Source: a bacterium (GTDB lineage: Bacteria; Sysuimicrobiota; Sysuimicrobiia; Sysuimicrobiales; Segetimicrobiaceae). Taken from it: a stretch of 64,000 nucleotides of DNA. Location: the NCBI GenBank assembly GCA_035307765.1, contig DATGHU010000031.1, forward strand, positions 1 to 64,000. The letters run 5' to 3'. Under the pieces are notes generated by a model. It was not told where the DNA came from. It did no database searches and was given only the letters and a program-made list of their open reading frames with translations. The position numbers and the translations under genes were made by a program. This document shows, in pieces, positions 41,233 to 50,692 of this stretch (position 1 is its first letter; each line of letters opens with the position of its first letter).

Positions 41233-42408
41233 ATGACAACCCCGAATGCGGGATCCCAGGTGGATCCGCAGGCCTCAGATCAGGAGCTTGAGCGTCTCCT
41301 CCAACAGCTCAAGAGCGCCGATGTCACGCTGCGCAGCGACGCGGCCCACGCGCTCGGGAAACTGGCGGATGAGCGTTCGGCGACTGCTCTCGCCGAGGCG
41401 CTACGCGATTCGGACGAGTACGTCCGGAAAAGCGCGGTGATGGCGTTGCGCCGGATTGGCGGCCCGAAGGCGATGGAGGCCATGCGCATCGCGCTCGCCG
41501 ATCGATCCGAGCAGGTGTGCCTGCAGGCGGTCAAGGGGCTGGGGGAGCTTCGGGACGCCGGCGCCGTCGAGTTGCTGATCAAGGTGCTCGCCAGACGGGA
41601 GCGCTCGCTGGTCGCCGCGTCCACCGAGGCGCTGTCGCGCATCGGCCCCGAAGCGGTGCCGCACCTGATGGAGGCCTTCAAAGACCGCTACCTCCGCCGG
41701 CGGATCGGTCCGCAGATTTGGCGCATTTTGGCGGAGATGGGACCGCGAGTGATCGACCCCCTGATCGACGCGCTCGCCGACGACAACTACTACGTCCGGC
41801 TGACGGCGCTGACCATCTTGGGGAGGATCGGCGACAAGCGGGTCGCCGAGCCGATTCTTCGGGTGTTCCTGAGTGACCCCCGGCTGCAGGAGACCGTCGT
41901 GGGGACGATCGGCCGGCTGGAGGATCGCGGAGCCCTGGTGCTGCCCCCCGGCGACCGCGAGGTGGTGCTGCCCGTCGAGGTGGTCCAAGCCTTCGCCCAG
42001 GAAGATCGGGAGTCGGTCATCGCCGTGTTGACCACCGCGATGGAGAACCCCAGCGTGAAGGTTCGTCGGTTCTCGCTGCGGGTCTTGTATGGTCTCCTCG
42101 AGGACGCTACCTTTGAGCACCTTCTGCGGTACCTGGCGGACGACGATCCCGACGTCAAGCGGCTGGTCATTCGCCTCCTGAGCAAACTGCGAGACAAGCG
42201 CGTGATCGACCCATTGATCGACCTCCTCCTGAAGGACGGCGCGCAGGTCGAGGAGGCGATTTGGGAGGCGCTGAAGGTGCTGACCAACCTGCACGAATAC
42301 GAAGAACTGCGAAAGCGCGTGGCCCACGAGAAGGCCGGTACGCGTCCTGTGGTCAAGACCTATAAGAAGAAGGACGTGTCCCCGGACTGGTGGCGCGATC
42401 AAGACTGA
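41233..42408 (+). CDS. HEAT-repeat (PBS-lyase-type) protein
   Basis: A 391-aa all-helical protein made of about ten HEAT repeats of 30-32 residues, such as LRSDAAHALGKLADERSATA, VRKSAVMALRRIGGPKAMEA, VRLTALTILGRIGDKRVAEP and VKRLVIRLLSKLRDKRVIDP. There is no signal peptide or catalytic motif. It ends in a lysine-rich tail (KTYKKKDVSPDWWRDQD). Such proteins are scaffolds or act on phycobilin-like or modified substrates. The partner is unknown. The ATG is chosen over an overlapping GTG because of the spacing to GGGAGGAG. It is in the same direction as the macro-surE-ftsEX row, 61 bp before it. Confidence 0.82.
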   Translation: MTTPNAGSQVDPQASDQELERLLQQLKSADVTLRSDAAHALGKLADERSATALAEALRDSDEYVRKSAVMALRRIGGPKAMEAMRIALADRSEQVCLQAVKGLGELRDAGAVELLIKVLARRERSLVAASTEALSRIGPEAVPHLMEAFKDRYLRRRIGPQIWRILAEMGPRVIDPLIDALADDNYYVRLTALTILGRIGDKRVAEPILRVFLSDPRLQETVVGTIGRLEDRGALVLPPGDREVVLPVEVVQAFAQEDRESVIAVLTTAMENPSVKVRRFSLRVLYGLLEDATFEHLLRYLADDDPDVKRLVIRLLSKLRDKRVIDPLIDLLLKDGAQVEEAIWEALKVLTNLHEYEELRKRVAHEKAGTRPVVKTYKKKDVSPDWWRDQD

Positions 42409-42469
42409 GATCGCCCCGGGCGGACGGACCGCGGCGTTGCCGCCCGGCCCTCCGTCCTCCACGGTCCGC

Positions 42470-43042
42470 ATGAGCGCAACGCCCCCCCGCAGCGAGTACG
42501 TTGTCGCGGGCGCCACGATTCGGATCCTCGCCGGCGATATCACCACGCTCGCCTGCGACGCGATCGTGAACGCGGCGAACGACCGGCTGTGGATGGGCGG
42601 CGGTGTCGCCGGCGCAATCAAGCGGCGCGGGGGTGTGGAGATCGAGCAGGAGGCGGTCCGCCAGGGGCCCGTGTCCATCGGCGAGGCCGTGGCCTCCGGG
42701 GCGGGGCGGCTGCCGGCGCGTTACGTGATCCACGCGGTGACGATGGGCCAGGATCTCGTCACGAGCGGGCGGGGGATTCGTGCCGCAACCCGGAGCGCCC
42801 TTCGGTTGGCCGAACAGCTGAGTCTGCAGTCCGTGGCCCTGCCCGCGCTCGGCACCGGCGTGGGAGGGTTTCCGTTCGACCGGGCGGCGGCGGCGATGCT
42901 GGACGAGATCGTCGCGCATCTCTCGGCAGGCAGCCGGCTGCTGGAGGTGGTGCTCGTTCTGTACGATCCCCACGCGCATACCGCATTTGTCCAGACCTTG
43001 GATCGGCTGGCCCGCGGCGGCGGGACGACGCGGCCCGCCTGA
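42470..43042 (+). CDS. Macro-domain protein (ADP-ribose-binding/hydrolase type)
   Basis: A 190-aa macro domain. RILAGDITTLACDAIVNAAN, then DRLWMGGGVAGAIKRRGG and LPALGTGVGGFPFD, contain the ADP-ribose-binding loops and the N-A-A-N motif. Members bind or hydrolyse ADP-ribose, O-acetyl-ADP-ribose or ADP-ribosylated protein. The start at 42470 has no good ribosome-binding site. A TTG at 42437 is possible. The stop is joined to the surE start (TGATG). Confidence 0.87.
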   Translation: MSATPPRSEYVVAGATIRILAGDITTLACDAIVNAANDRLWMGGGVAGAIKRRGGVEIEQEAVRQGPVSIGEAVASGAGRLPARYVIHAVTMGQDLVTSGRGIRAATRSALRLAEQLSLQSVALPALGTGVGGFPFDRAAAAMLDEIVAHLSAGSRLLEVVLVLYDPHAHTAFVQTLDRLARGGGTTRPA

Positions 43043-43812
43043 TGCGCGTGCTTCTGACCAACGACGACGGCCTCCACTCGCCGGGACTGCTCGCGCTCGC
43101 CCGGGCGATGCCCGCGGCGGCGGACACCTTCGTGGTCGCCCCCGAGCACGAACGCAGCGCGGCGAGCCACGCGATCACCCTCCACAAGCCCCTGCGCGCC
43201 GTGCGGACCGTGTTCGGCGAGACCGGGCTGGCGGCGTGGGCGACGAATGGGACCCCGGCGGACTGCGTCGTGTTGGCGGTGCTCGACCTGCTCGGCGCCC
43301 CCCCCGATGTCGTTGTCTCGGGGATCAATGCGGGCGCCAACCTGGGCATGGATCTCATCTACTCCGGGACGGTCTCGGGGGCCGTGGAGGCGACGCTGTT
43401 CGGGATCGCCGCCATCGCCGTCTCCGTCGCCTCGTTTAAGGAGATCCACTGGGAGCCGGCGGCGGCGTACGCCGCGCACCTGGCCCAAGAGGTCGCGCGG
43501 AGGGGGCTGCCCCGGGACACCTTTTTGAACGTCAACGTCCCCAACCTCCCCGCCGATCAGATCCGAGGCGTCGAGATCACCCGGCAGAGTTCGCGGCGAT
43601 ACGTGAGTCGGCTGGAGAAGCGAGCGGATCCACGCGGCCGCGACTACTACTGGCTGACCGGAACCGCGGAGGCGGGGACCAACGAGCCCGGGACCGACGC
43701 CTGGGCGGTGGCGGAAGGGCGGATTTCGGTGACCCCGCTGCGGTTGGACATGACCCACGAGGAAATGCGCCCGATGTTCCGGCCGTGGAATCTCAAGGGG
43801 CCATTTCCGTGA
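43042..43812 (+). CDS. surE: 5'/3'-nucleotidase SurE
   Basis: A 256-aa metal-dependent nucleotidase. MRVLLTNDDGLHSPGL (the D-D metal pair), APEHERSAASHAIT and VVSGINAGANLGMDLIYSGTV are the SurE signatures. It dephosphorylates nucleoside monophosphates and helps stationary-phase survival. Its first codon shares a base with the macro-domain stop, and its stop overlaps the presumed ftsE GTG start (GTGA), so the three genes are translationally chained. Confidence 0.93.
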   Translation: MRVLLTNDDGLHSPGLLALARAMPAAADTFVVAPEHERSAASHAITLHKPLRAVRTVFGETGLAAWATNGTPADCVVLAVLDLLGAPPDVVVSGINAGANLGMDLIYSGTVSGAVEATLFGIAAIAVSVASFKEIHWEPAAAYAAHLAQEVARRGLPRDTFLNVNVPNLPADQIRGVEITRQSSRRYVSRLEKRADPRGRDYYWLTGTAEAGTNEPGTDAWAVAEGRISVTPLRLDMTHEEMRPMFRPWNLKGPFP

Positions 43813-44555
43813 TCCGCGGGCACCGCGACGGTTCCGCGAACGGCGTCGCCGCCCCGCCGCCGGTGCCGATGGTGGAATTTGTCGCGGTCAGCAAGGTGTA
43901 CCCGACCGGGGTGAGGGCCCTCCACGACATCACGCTCAGCATCGGGGTCGAAGAGTTCGTGTTCATCGTCGGCCCGACCGGGACGGGGAAATCGACCCTC
44001 ATGAAGATGATCTATCGGGAGGAACTGCCGTCGACCGGTCGGGTTGTCGTGGCCGGCCGCGACGTGACGCGAATGCCGGCCCGGCAGGTGCCGTTCCTCC
44101 GCCGCAGGGTCGGGGTCGTGTTCCAGGATTTCAAGCTCCTGCCTCGGAAGACCGCCTGGGAGAACGTGGCATTTGCGCTGGAGGTGACGGGAACCCCGTC
44201 CGCCGAGGTCGACGACCTGGTCGCCGAGGTGTTGGGGGTGGTGGGCCTCGCCGCGCGGGCGGGCGCGGTCCCCGGCGAGTTGTCGGCCGGCGAGCAGCAG
44301 CGGGTGAGCATCGCCCGCGCGCTCGTCCACCGGCCGCCGCTCCTGCTCGCCGACGAACCCACCGGCAACCTCGACCCGGACACTTCGTGGGAGATCGTCC
44401 AGCTCCTGTCCCGGATCCACCTGCGGGGAACCACGGTGATCGTCACCACCCATGACAAGACGATCGTCGACATCCTTCGGAAACGGGTGATCGCGCTCGA
44501 CGGGGGCACGGTGGTGCGGGATCAGGCGCGGGGCCTGTATGCGGGCGACCGCTAA
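43809..44555 (+). CDS. ftsE: Cell-division ATP-binding protein FtsE
   Basis: A 248-aa ATPase. The core begins MVEFVAVSKVYPTGVRALHD. Walker A is GPTGTGKST, the signature ELSAGEQQRVSIARAL and Walker B LLLADEPTGNLD. VFQDFKLLPRKTAWENV is the FtsE-type Q-loop segment. The GTG at 43809 overlaps the surE stop and adds 20 residues to the usual FtsE start, so the ATG at 43869 is an alternative without ribosome-binding site. With FtsX it couples ATP hydrolysis to activation of cell-wall hydrolases at division. Confidence 0.93.
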   Translation: MIRGHRDGSANGVAAPPPVPMVEFVAVSKVYPTGVRALHDITLSIGVEEFVFIVGPTGTGKSTLMKMIYREELPSTGRVVVAGRDVTRMPARQVPFLRRRVGVVFQDFKLLPRKTAWENVAFALEVTGTPSAEVDDLVAEVLGVVGLAARAGAVPGELSAGEQQRVSIARALVHRPPLLLADEPTGNLDPDTSWEIVQLLSRIHLRGTTVIVTTHDKTIVDILRKRVIALDGGTVVRDQARGLYAGDR

Positions 44556-45489
44556 GCCCGGGGGCCCCCCGTCGCCGCCCGTTCGCCCGAGCCCCCGCGC
44601 GACGCGTCCCGCGCGGGGCGCTTCCTATTTCCTGCGGGAGGGGATGCAGGGATTTCGCCGGAACGGGCTGATGAGCCTTGCCGCGGCGATCATCACGATG
44701 GTCACCCTGGTGGCCCTGGGGATGGCGCTGGTGATCGCGAGTACGCTCGACCACATCGCCCGCAGCGTGGAGCGCCGGGTGGAGGTCGTGGTCTACCTGC
44801 ACGACGGCCTGCATGCCCGCGCCGTGGACGACCTCCGCGCCAGACTCCTCGAGCTCCCCGGGGTGACGGGGGCGACGTACGTGTCCAAGTCGGAAGCGCT
44901 GGCGGAGTTCCAGCAGGCGTTCAAGGGGGCGGTGGACCTTCAGGGACTGCTCTCGCACAATCCGCTCCCCGCGTCCTTCGTGGCGGCGGTTGACCAGCCC
45001 GCCCGGCTCCAGGCGGTCGCTCGGGCCGCCTCCGCCTTCCCGCAGGTTGAGCGGGCCAGTTACGGCACCGAGGCGGTGGACCGGCTGCTGGGGGTGACCA
45101 GGGTGGTCCGGGTGGGGGGAGCGATCGTGGCCGGGCTGCTGGCGCTCGTGGCGATGATCATCATTGTGAGCACGGTTCGGTTGACGGTGTTCGCGCGGCG
45201 GACGGAGATCGAGGTGATGCGGCTCGTCGGTGCGACCGCCTGGTTCATTCGCTGGCCGCTGGTGGTCGAGGGAGCGTTGACGGGTGCGGTGGGAGCGTTC
45301 GCGGCGGTGCTGTTGGTCGCGGGCATGTACGCCTGGCTGGTGGTGGGCGCGGGGGCGTCGCTGCCGTTTCTCCCGCTCCCGTCGGCCGTGCAGGTTGCCC
45401 TTACCCTCACCTGGAAACTCTTGCTCTGGGGCGTGTTCATCGGGACGGGCGGCAGCCTGCTCGCCGTTCGGCGGTACCTCTCCTTGTAG
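44539..45489 (+). CDS. ftsX: Cell-division permease-like protein FtsX
   Basis: A 316-aa membrane protein: N-terminal cytoplasmic tail, TM1 (LMSLAAAIITMVTLVALGMA), the extracytoplasmic domain with VVVYLHDGLHARAVDDLRAR and TYVSKSEALAEFQQAF, then three TM helices with RLTVFARRTEIEVMRLVGAT typical of FtsX. It overlaps ftsE by 17 bases. FtsX transmits FtsE activity to an exported peptidoglycan hydrolase. No EnvC- or PcsB-like gene follows directly. The next gene is a C-terminal processing protease. Confidence 0.93.
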   Translation: MRATAKPGGPPSPPVRPSPRATRPARGASYFLREGMQGFRRNGLMSLAAAIITMVTLVALGMALVIASTLDHIARSVERRVEVVVYLHDGLHARAVDDLRARLLELPGVTGATYVSKSEALAEFQQAFKGAVDLQGLLSHNPLPASFVAAVDQPARLQAVARAASAFPQVERASYGTEAVDRLLGVTRVVRVGGAIVAGLLALVAMIIIVSTVRLTVFARRTEIEVMRLVGATAWFIRWPLVVEGALTGAVGAFAAVLLVAGMYAWLVVGAGASLPFLPLPSAVQVALTLTWKLLLWGVFIGTGGSLLAVRRYLSL

Positions 45490-45612
45490 ATCAGCGGGGG
45501 ATGTCTCCGCGCCGGACCGAGCAGGTCCTCCGACGCGCCGGGGGCGGGATGCCCCTACGGCGGCACCGCGACGCGCGCGCGTCGCATGCGAAACGCTCCA
45601 CGGGAGGTTGCA

Positions 45613-46848
45613 TTGAGAACGCGGGTCGTCGCGGCGATCGTCGGCACCGTGCTCCTCGTGGCCGTCGCTTTCGGCACCGGCTACCGGGCCGGGGGGCGTC
45701 AATACCTCGGCACGGCCGGCCAGTTCGGCGTGCTCCGGGAGATCGATCGCCTCGTACAGACCCGGTACATCGACCGGCGCGTGACCGAGTCCCAGCTGGC
45801 CGATGGCGCCGCCCGTGGGTTGCTCGGAGCGGTGGGGGACCCCTACACGCGGTTTATGGACCCCGCGGCGTTCAAGGAGTTCCAGACGTCGAGCTTCGAC
45901 GGACGATTTTCCGGAATCGGGATCATCATGGACCTCAAGGACGGGCAGGTCATCGTGGTGTCCCCAATCCCGGGCACCCCGGCGGCCCGTGCTGGCCTCC
46001 TGGCCGGGGACCGGATCGTCAAGATCGATGGGCACGCCACCCGCGACATGGCGCTGCAGCGGGCGGTTGGCCTGATCCGCGGGCCCAGCGGCACCGTCGT
46101 GCATCTGTCGGTGGCCCGCGGCAAGGGGACCCGGGACGTGGCCATCACCCGCGGCGTCATCCAGGCACCGAGCGTCACCGGCGATGAAGTGCTGGATGCC
46201 CCCACCCGGACCCGACTGCGGGCCTTGGGCGTCGCCTACTTCCGGGTGGTGACCTTCACGGAGACGACGGGCGATGAGTTCGTCCACGCGGTCAACACCG
46301 CGCTGGCGCGGTCCCCACGCGGCGTGCTGCTCGATCTCCGGAGCAACGGCGGCGGCCTCGTCGATTCGGCGATCCGCGTCGCGGACGAGTTCGTCAGCCA
46401 CGGACCGATCGTCTCGACCGTGGACCGCGACGGCCGGCGCACCGACGAGAACGCCAACGGGACCGCTCGCCTCCACCTGCCCGCGGTCGTCCTCGTCAAC
46501 GAGTTCACGGCGAGCGCCTCGGAGATCGTGGCCGGAGCGCTGCAGGATGATCACCTGGCGATGCTCGTGGGGACCCAGACGTTCGGGAAGGGGATCGTGC
46601 AGACCGTGTTTCCGCTGTCCGACGGCTCCGGCGTCGCGATCACGACCTACAAGTACCTCACCCCTTCCGGCCGTTCCATCCACCACATCGGGCTGACTCC
46701 CGATGTCAAGGTGGGGAGCCGGCTCGAGGGGAAGACCCCGGACGAGATCCGACGCATCGAAGCCCAGCAACTGACGAAGGCGATTGAAGTGCTCCGCAGC
46801 CGTATGACTGGGACCCCGATTCCGCCCGGTCCCGGATCTCACTCGTAG
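45613..46848 (+). CDS. S41-family C-terminal processing peptidase
   Basis: A 411-aa exported protease: signal anchor [20 protein letters not shown] domain ([39 protein letters not shown]) and S41 domain ([17 protein letters not shown]). The catalytic serine is S303 in [11 protein letters not shown], with K326 in TFGKGIVQ forming the Ser-Lys dyad. A TTG at 45613 is taken as start because GGGAGG lies five bases upstream. An ATG nine codons earlier has none. Its place after ftsEX is the common Gram-positive and proteobacterial order and suggests trimming of division hydrolases. Confidence 0.9.
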   Translation: MRTRVVAAIVGTVLLVAVAFGTGYRAGGRQYLGTAGQFGVLREIDRLVQTRYIDRRVTESQLADGAARGLLGAVGDPYTRFMDPAAFKEFQTSSFDGRFSGIGIIMDLKDGQVIVVSPIPGTPAARAGLLAGDRIVKIDGHATRDMALQRAVGLIRGPSGTVVHLSVARGKGTRDVAITRGVIQAPSVTGDEVLDAPTRTRLRALGVAYFRVVTFTETTGDEFVHAVNTALARSPRGVLLDLRSNGGGLVDSAIRVADEFVSHGPIVSTVDRDGRRTDENANGTARLHLPAVVLVNEFTASASEIVAGALQDDHLAMLVGTQTFGKGIVQTVFPLSDGSGVAITTYKYLTPSGRSIHHIGLTPDVKVGSRLEGKTPDEIRRIEAQQLTKAIEVLRSRMTGTPIPPGPGSHS

Positions 46849-46864
46849 ACGGAGGCGAATCCCG

Positions 46865-48139
46865 ATGGCGAAGAAGGACGCCGTGGTCACGGTCGCTCGA
46901 ACCGATCCCTGGGAGGTCGCGCTGGAACAGTTTGCCGGCGCGGCGGACCTGCTCTCCCTGAAGCGGGGGGTGCGCGATCTGTTGAGCCACCCCAAGCGGG
47001 AGCTGACGGTACACTTTCCGGTGCAGCTGGAGGACGGGTCGGTTCGCGTGTTCACCGGGTACCGGATCCACCACAGCACGGTCCTCGGGCCGACGAAGGG
47101 CGGGATTCGGTATCACCCCGATGTCACCCTCAACGAGATCCGCGCGCTGGCGATGCTGATGACGTGGAAATGCGCGGTGGTCGGGCTTCCGTACGGTGGG
47201 GCGAAGGGCGGGGTCGTGGTCAACCCCAAGGAGTTGTCCCAGGAAGAGCTGGAGCACCTCACCCGCCGCTACGCGACGGAGATCTCGATGTTCATCAGCC
47301 CGGAGAGCGACATCCCCGCGCCCGACGTCGGCACCACCCCCCAGGTGATGGCTTGGATCATGGACACCTACAGCATGCACCGCGGGTACTCGGTGCCTGC
47401 GGTCGTGACCGGGAAGCCGATCTCGATCGGCGGTTCGCAGGGCCGGATCGAGGCCACCGGCCGCGGGGTGATGATTGTCGCGCGCGAGGCGGCTCGGCAC
47501 CTGGGGATGCCGGTCCCCGGGGCGCGGGTGGCCGTGCAGGGGTTCGGGAACGTCGGCAGCGTCGCCGCCTCGGTCCTGGCGGGGCAGGGGTGCCGGATCG
47601 TGGCGGCGAGCGACAGCCGGGGCGGGGTCCACAACGAGAAGGGCCTGGACCCGACCGATCTCCAGCGGCACAAAGAGCAGACCGGGACGGTGGCGGGCTA
47701 CCGCGGAGGGGACGCGCTGACGAACGAGGAACTGCTCGAGGTCCCCTGCGAGATCCTCATCCCGAGCGCGTTGGAGGGGCAGATCACCGCACACAACGCG
47801 GCCCGGGTGAAGGCGCGGATCGTCGTGGAGGGCGCCAACGGTCCGACCACCCCGGACGCCGACGCCATTCTCAAAGAACACAAGGTGCTGGTCGTTCCCG
47901 ACATCCTGGCCAACGCCGGCGGCGTGACGGTCTCCTACTTTGAGTGGGTGCAGGATCTGCAGTCGTTCTTCTGGACCGAAGAGGAGATCAACGAGCGGCT
48001 CGAGCGGATCATGGTCCGCAGTTTTCGCGAGGTGCTGGCGATGTCCCAGGAGCGGAAGGTGGACCTCCGCACCGCCGCGCTGGTGCGGGCGGTGCAGCGG
48101 GTCGCCGATGCGCTGATGACGCGCGGCATCTACCCGTAG
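46865..48139 (+). CDS. gdhA: Glutamate dehydrogenase (Glu/Leu/Phe/Val family)
   Basis: A 424-aa enzyme of the standard hexameric type. The substrate region [20 protein letters not shown], the catalytic lysine in [38 protein letters not shown] and the nucleotide-binding [20 protein letters not shown] are all present. It interconverts glutamate with 2-oxoglutarate and ammonia using NAD(P)H. An 18-bp gap to the proline dehydrogenase gene suggests joint catabolism of proline and glutamate. Confidence 0.92.
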   Translation: MAKKDAVVTVARTDPWEVALEQFAGAADLLSLKRGVRDLLSHPKRELTVHFPVQLEDGSVRVFTGYRIHHSTVLGPTKGGIRYHPDVTLNEIRALAMLMTWKCAVVGLPYGGAKGGVVVNPKELSQEELEHLTRRYATEISMFISPESDIPAPDVGTTPQVMAWIMDTYSMHRGYSVPAVVTGKPISIGGSQGRIEATGRGVMIVAREAARHLGMPVPGARVAVQGFGNVGSVAASVLAGQGCRIVAASDSRGGVHNEKGLDPTDLQRHKEQTGTVAGYRGGDALTNEELLEVPCEILIPSALEGQITAHNAARVKARIVVEGANGPTTPDADAILKEHKVLVVPDILANAGGVTVSYFEWVQDLQSFFWTEEEINERLERIMVRSFREVLAMSQERKVDLRTAALVRAVQRVADALMTRGIYP

Positions 48140-48157
48140 CGCCTTCGGCCGGGCTCG

Positions 48158-49102
48158 ATGCTGCGGCCGATTTTCCTAGCGCTTTCGAAAAGGCCGGGGC
48201 TGGCGCGGCGCACCCTCCGCCATCCCGCCCTCCAAAGGGCGGCGCGCCGCTTCGTGGCCGGCGAGCAGCTCGACGATGCGGTGGCGGCGGTTCGCGCGCT
48301 GAACTCGGCCGACCTCGCCGCGACGCTCGACTTCCTCGGCGAGAACACATCGACCCAAGCCGCGGCGGAGGGGAGCGCGTCGGCCTACCTCGACATCCTC
48401 GATACGCTGCGCCGCACCGGGGTCGACAGCACCCTGTCCCTGAAGCTGACCCAGCTCGGCCTGGATGTCGACGACGCCGGGTGCGAAGCGCGGCTGGCGC
48501 GGCTCTTGGATCGCGCCGGCGAAACCTTTGTCCGCATCGACATGGAGGGGTCGGCCTACACCGAGCGGACCCTCCGGTTGTTCGAGCGGCTGTGGGCGGC
48601 GGGCCGCCGCAACGTGGGGGTCGTGATCCAGTCCTATCTCCGGCGCAGCGACGCGGACGTCGCCCGGCTGATCGAGTTGGGCGCACGGGTCCGGCTGGTG
48701 AAGGGGGCGTACGCGGAGCCGCCGGCGATCGCGTTCCCCCACAAGCGCGACGTCGACGCCGCGTACGCGCGGTTGGCGGAGCGGCTGCTGCGCGATGGGG
48801 TGGATCCCGCGATCGCCACCCACGACGAACGCCTCATCGAGGGGGTCCGCCAATTCGCGACCGCCCGGGGGATCGCTCCCAATCGATTCGAATTTCAAAT
48901 GCTCTACGGCATCCGGCGGGACCTTCAGCTGCGACTCCGCGGCCAGGGATACCGGGTTCGGGTGTACGTCCCGTTTGGGGGGGAGTGGTTTCCGTATTTC
49001 ATGCGCCGGCTCGCGGAACGTCCGGCGAATGTGATGTTCGTCGCGGCGAGCCTGCTGCGCGACCGTGGCGGACGCCAACCCGCAGCGGGGCGGGTGCGCT
49101 GA
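48158..49102 (+). CDS. Proline dehydrogenase (stand-alone PRODH)
   Basis: A 314-aa FAD-dependent TIM barrel. FVRIDMEGSAYTERTLRLF, GVVIQSYLRRS, RLVKGAYAEPPAIAF, FEFQMLYGIRRDL and YVPFGGEWFPYFMRRLAERP are the conserved blocks, the last holding the arginine pair that binds proline. It oxidises proline to pyrroline-5-carboxylate, the first step towards glutamate. A P5C dehydrogenase gene is not in the window. It lies 18 bp behind glutamate dehydrogenase. Confidence 0.92.
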   Translation: MLRPIFLALSKRPGLARRTLRHPALQRAARRFVAGEQLDDAVAAVRALNSADLAATLDFLGENTSTQAAAEGSASAYLDILDTLRRTGVDSTLSLKLTQLGLDVDDAGCEARLARLLDRAGETFVRIDMEGSAYTERTLRLFERLWAAGRRNVGVVIQSYLRRSDADVARLIELGARVRLVKGAYAEPPAIAFPHKRDVDAAYARLAERLLRDGVDPAIATHDERLIEGVRQFATARGIAPNRFEFQMLYGIRRDLQLRLRGQGYRVRVYVPFGGEWFPYFMRRLAERPANVMFVAASLLRDRGGRQPAAGRVR

Positions 49103-49384
49103 GCGCCGGAGAAGCCGCAGGGCTTGGCGAGGACGATGCGGAACCCTTTCCGCGCGGCCCGATCCAGCCCCCGCGGAACCGCCCGCACGGGTGTCTTCGG
49201 AGGGATCCGGCGGCCGGACCGTGCGAGTGTTCGCACGCCCCCGACTCCCCACATCTTCCGGAGATGCGTCCGCACCCGGCGCGATCCTGGCGGGCCGCTC
49301 GAGCGGTCGTTGACCGGGGTGGAGCGGCACCGCTCCCCCGAACCCTGCACGGCCCGGGGGAGCCCGGCGAGGAGGAGACCGCAG
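49103..49384 (+). other. Spacer with a perfect short hairpin
   Basis: About 280 bp without a recognisable gene. The inverted repeat GTGCGA-GTGT-TCGCAC at 49221-49236 forms a six-bp stem with a four-base loop but lacks a T-tract, so terminator function is doubtful. It ends with the GGAGGAG ribosome-binding site of the M20 gene. Confidence 0.45.
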
Positions 49385-50659
49385 ATGACACCCAAGACCC
49401 ACAGCCAGATCATCGCCGCCGTGGAGGAGCGGCGGGACGAGGTGGTGGCCTTCCTGCAGCGCCTGGTCCAATACGACAGCGTCACCGGTAACGAAGCCGC
49501 AATTCAAAACTTCGTCGCGGAGCACCTCCGGGGGCTGGCCCTGACGGTGGACCAGTTCGACACGGACCCGGAGGCCCTCCGGCAGTACCCCGGGTTTCTC
49601 GAGCCGGAAAAGTCCTTTGCCGGCCGCCCCAACGTGGTGGGCGTGTGGCCGGGCGCCGGCGGCGGTCGGTCCCTCCTGCTCAACGGTCACGTCGACACCG
49701 TGCCGTTGGAGCCGGTCGCCGAATGGGTGCACGGCCCGCTGTCGGGATCCGTGGTCGATGGTCAGGTGTGGGGCCGGGGCGCCTCCGACATGAAGGGGGG
49801 GGTGGCGGCGATGACCATGGCCGTCGCCATCTTGAAGGAGATGGGGGTGCGGCTCGGCGGCGACGTTACCCTCGAGTACGTCGTGGATGAGGAACGGACC
49901 GGGCTCGGGACGCTGGCGTGCGTGCACCGCGGGTATCGGGCGGATGCCGGCATCTGTTGCGAGACCAGCGATCTTGAGGTCATGCCCGCGTGCATCGGCC
50001 GGATGTGGTTCACCGTGCACGTGCGGGGCAAGCCCACCGGCATCTCGACGCGATGGGAGGGCGTGAGCGCCATCGACAAGGCGATGAAAGTGGTCGAGGC
50101 GGTGGAATCGCTGGAGGCGATGCGCATCCAGGATCTGCACCACCCCCTCTATCCCGACAACCGGGGCGCGCTCCCCTGCGCGGTGACGATGTTTCAGGCG
50201 GGGACGTTCCCGAGCATCACGCCGGAAGACGCGACGCTGCGCGGCAGCCTGGGGTTGATGCCCTACGAAGATCCCGTGCAGGTGGAGGCCCAACTGAAAG
50301 AACAGATCCTGCGCGTCTGCGCCGCGGATCCCTGGCTGCGGCACAACCCCGTGGAGGTGACGACGACGGGGGGGTACGTGGCGGCCGGGGCGGAGATCCC
50401 CGTCGAGCATCCCATCGTTCAGACGGTCAACCGGTCCTTCCAGCGGGTCGCGGGCCATGCCCCGGTGCTGGGCGCGCGGATGGGAGCCTCCGACACCCGC
50501 TTCCTGATCACGCTGGGGCACACGCCGACCGTGATCTTCGGCCCCGGACCGACCAGCCAGATGCACGCGATGAACGAGTCCGTTCCCGTCGAAAATGTGA
50601 TCATCGCGACCAAGGTGTTGGCGCTGGCCGTCCACGACTGGTGCGGGGAGCCGGGATAG
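49385..50659 (+). CDS. M20-family metallopeptidase (ArgE/DapE/CPG2-like)
   Basis: A 424-aa co-catalytic zinc hydrolase. H in LLLNGHVDTVP, D in GRGASDMKGG, the E-E pair in VVDEERTGLGT and the last histidine in TSQMHAMNESVPVENV are the metal and catalytic residues. A dimerisation domain lies around residues 200-315. Members deacylate amino acids or cleave dipeptides and carbamoyl compounds. The exact substrate is open. The start has GGAGGAGACC upstream. It follows two amino-acid catabolic genes in the same direction. Confidence 0.87.
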   Translation: MTPKTHSQIIAAVEERRDEVVAFLQRLVQYDSVTGNEAAIQNFVAEHLRGLALTVDQFDTDPEALRQYPGFLEPEKSFAGRPNVVGVWPGAGGGRSLLLNGHVDTVPLEPVAEWVHGPLSGSVVDGQVWGRGASDMKGGVAAMTMAVAILKEMGVRLGGDVTLEYVVDEERTGLGTLACVHRGYRADAGICCETSDLEVMPACIGRMWFTVHVRGKPTGISTRWEGVSAIDKAMKVVEAVESLEAMRIQDLHHPLYPDNRGALPCAVTMFQAGTFPSITPEDATLRGSLGLMPYEDPVQVEAQLKEQILRVCAADPWLRHNPVEVTTTGGYVAAGAEIPVEHPIVQTVNRSFQRVAGHAPVLGARMGASDTRFLITLGHTPTVIFGPGPTSQMHAMNESVPVENVIIATKVLALAVHDWCGEPG

Positions 50660-50692
50660 GTCCGATCGGGGAGGTCGGCGGTCGCCGCGCCG

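Noticed and set aside
44443-47079. 878-codon minus-strand frame opposite ftsX, the S41 protease and glutamate dehydrogenase
   Set aside because: Same artefact: low-complexity composition, while the plus-strand products have full catalytic motifs.
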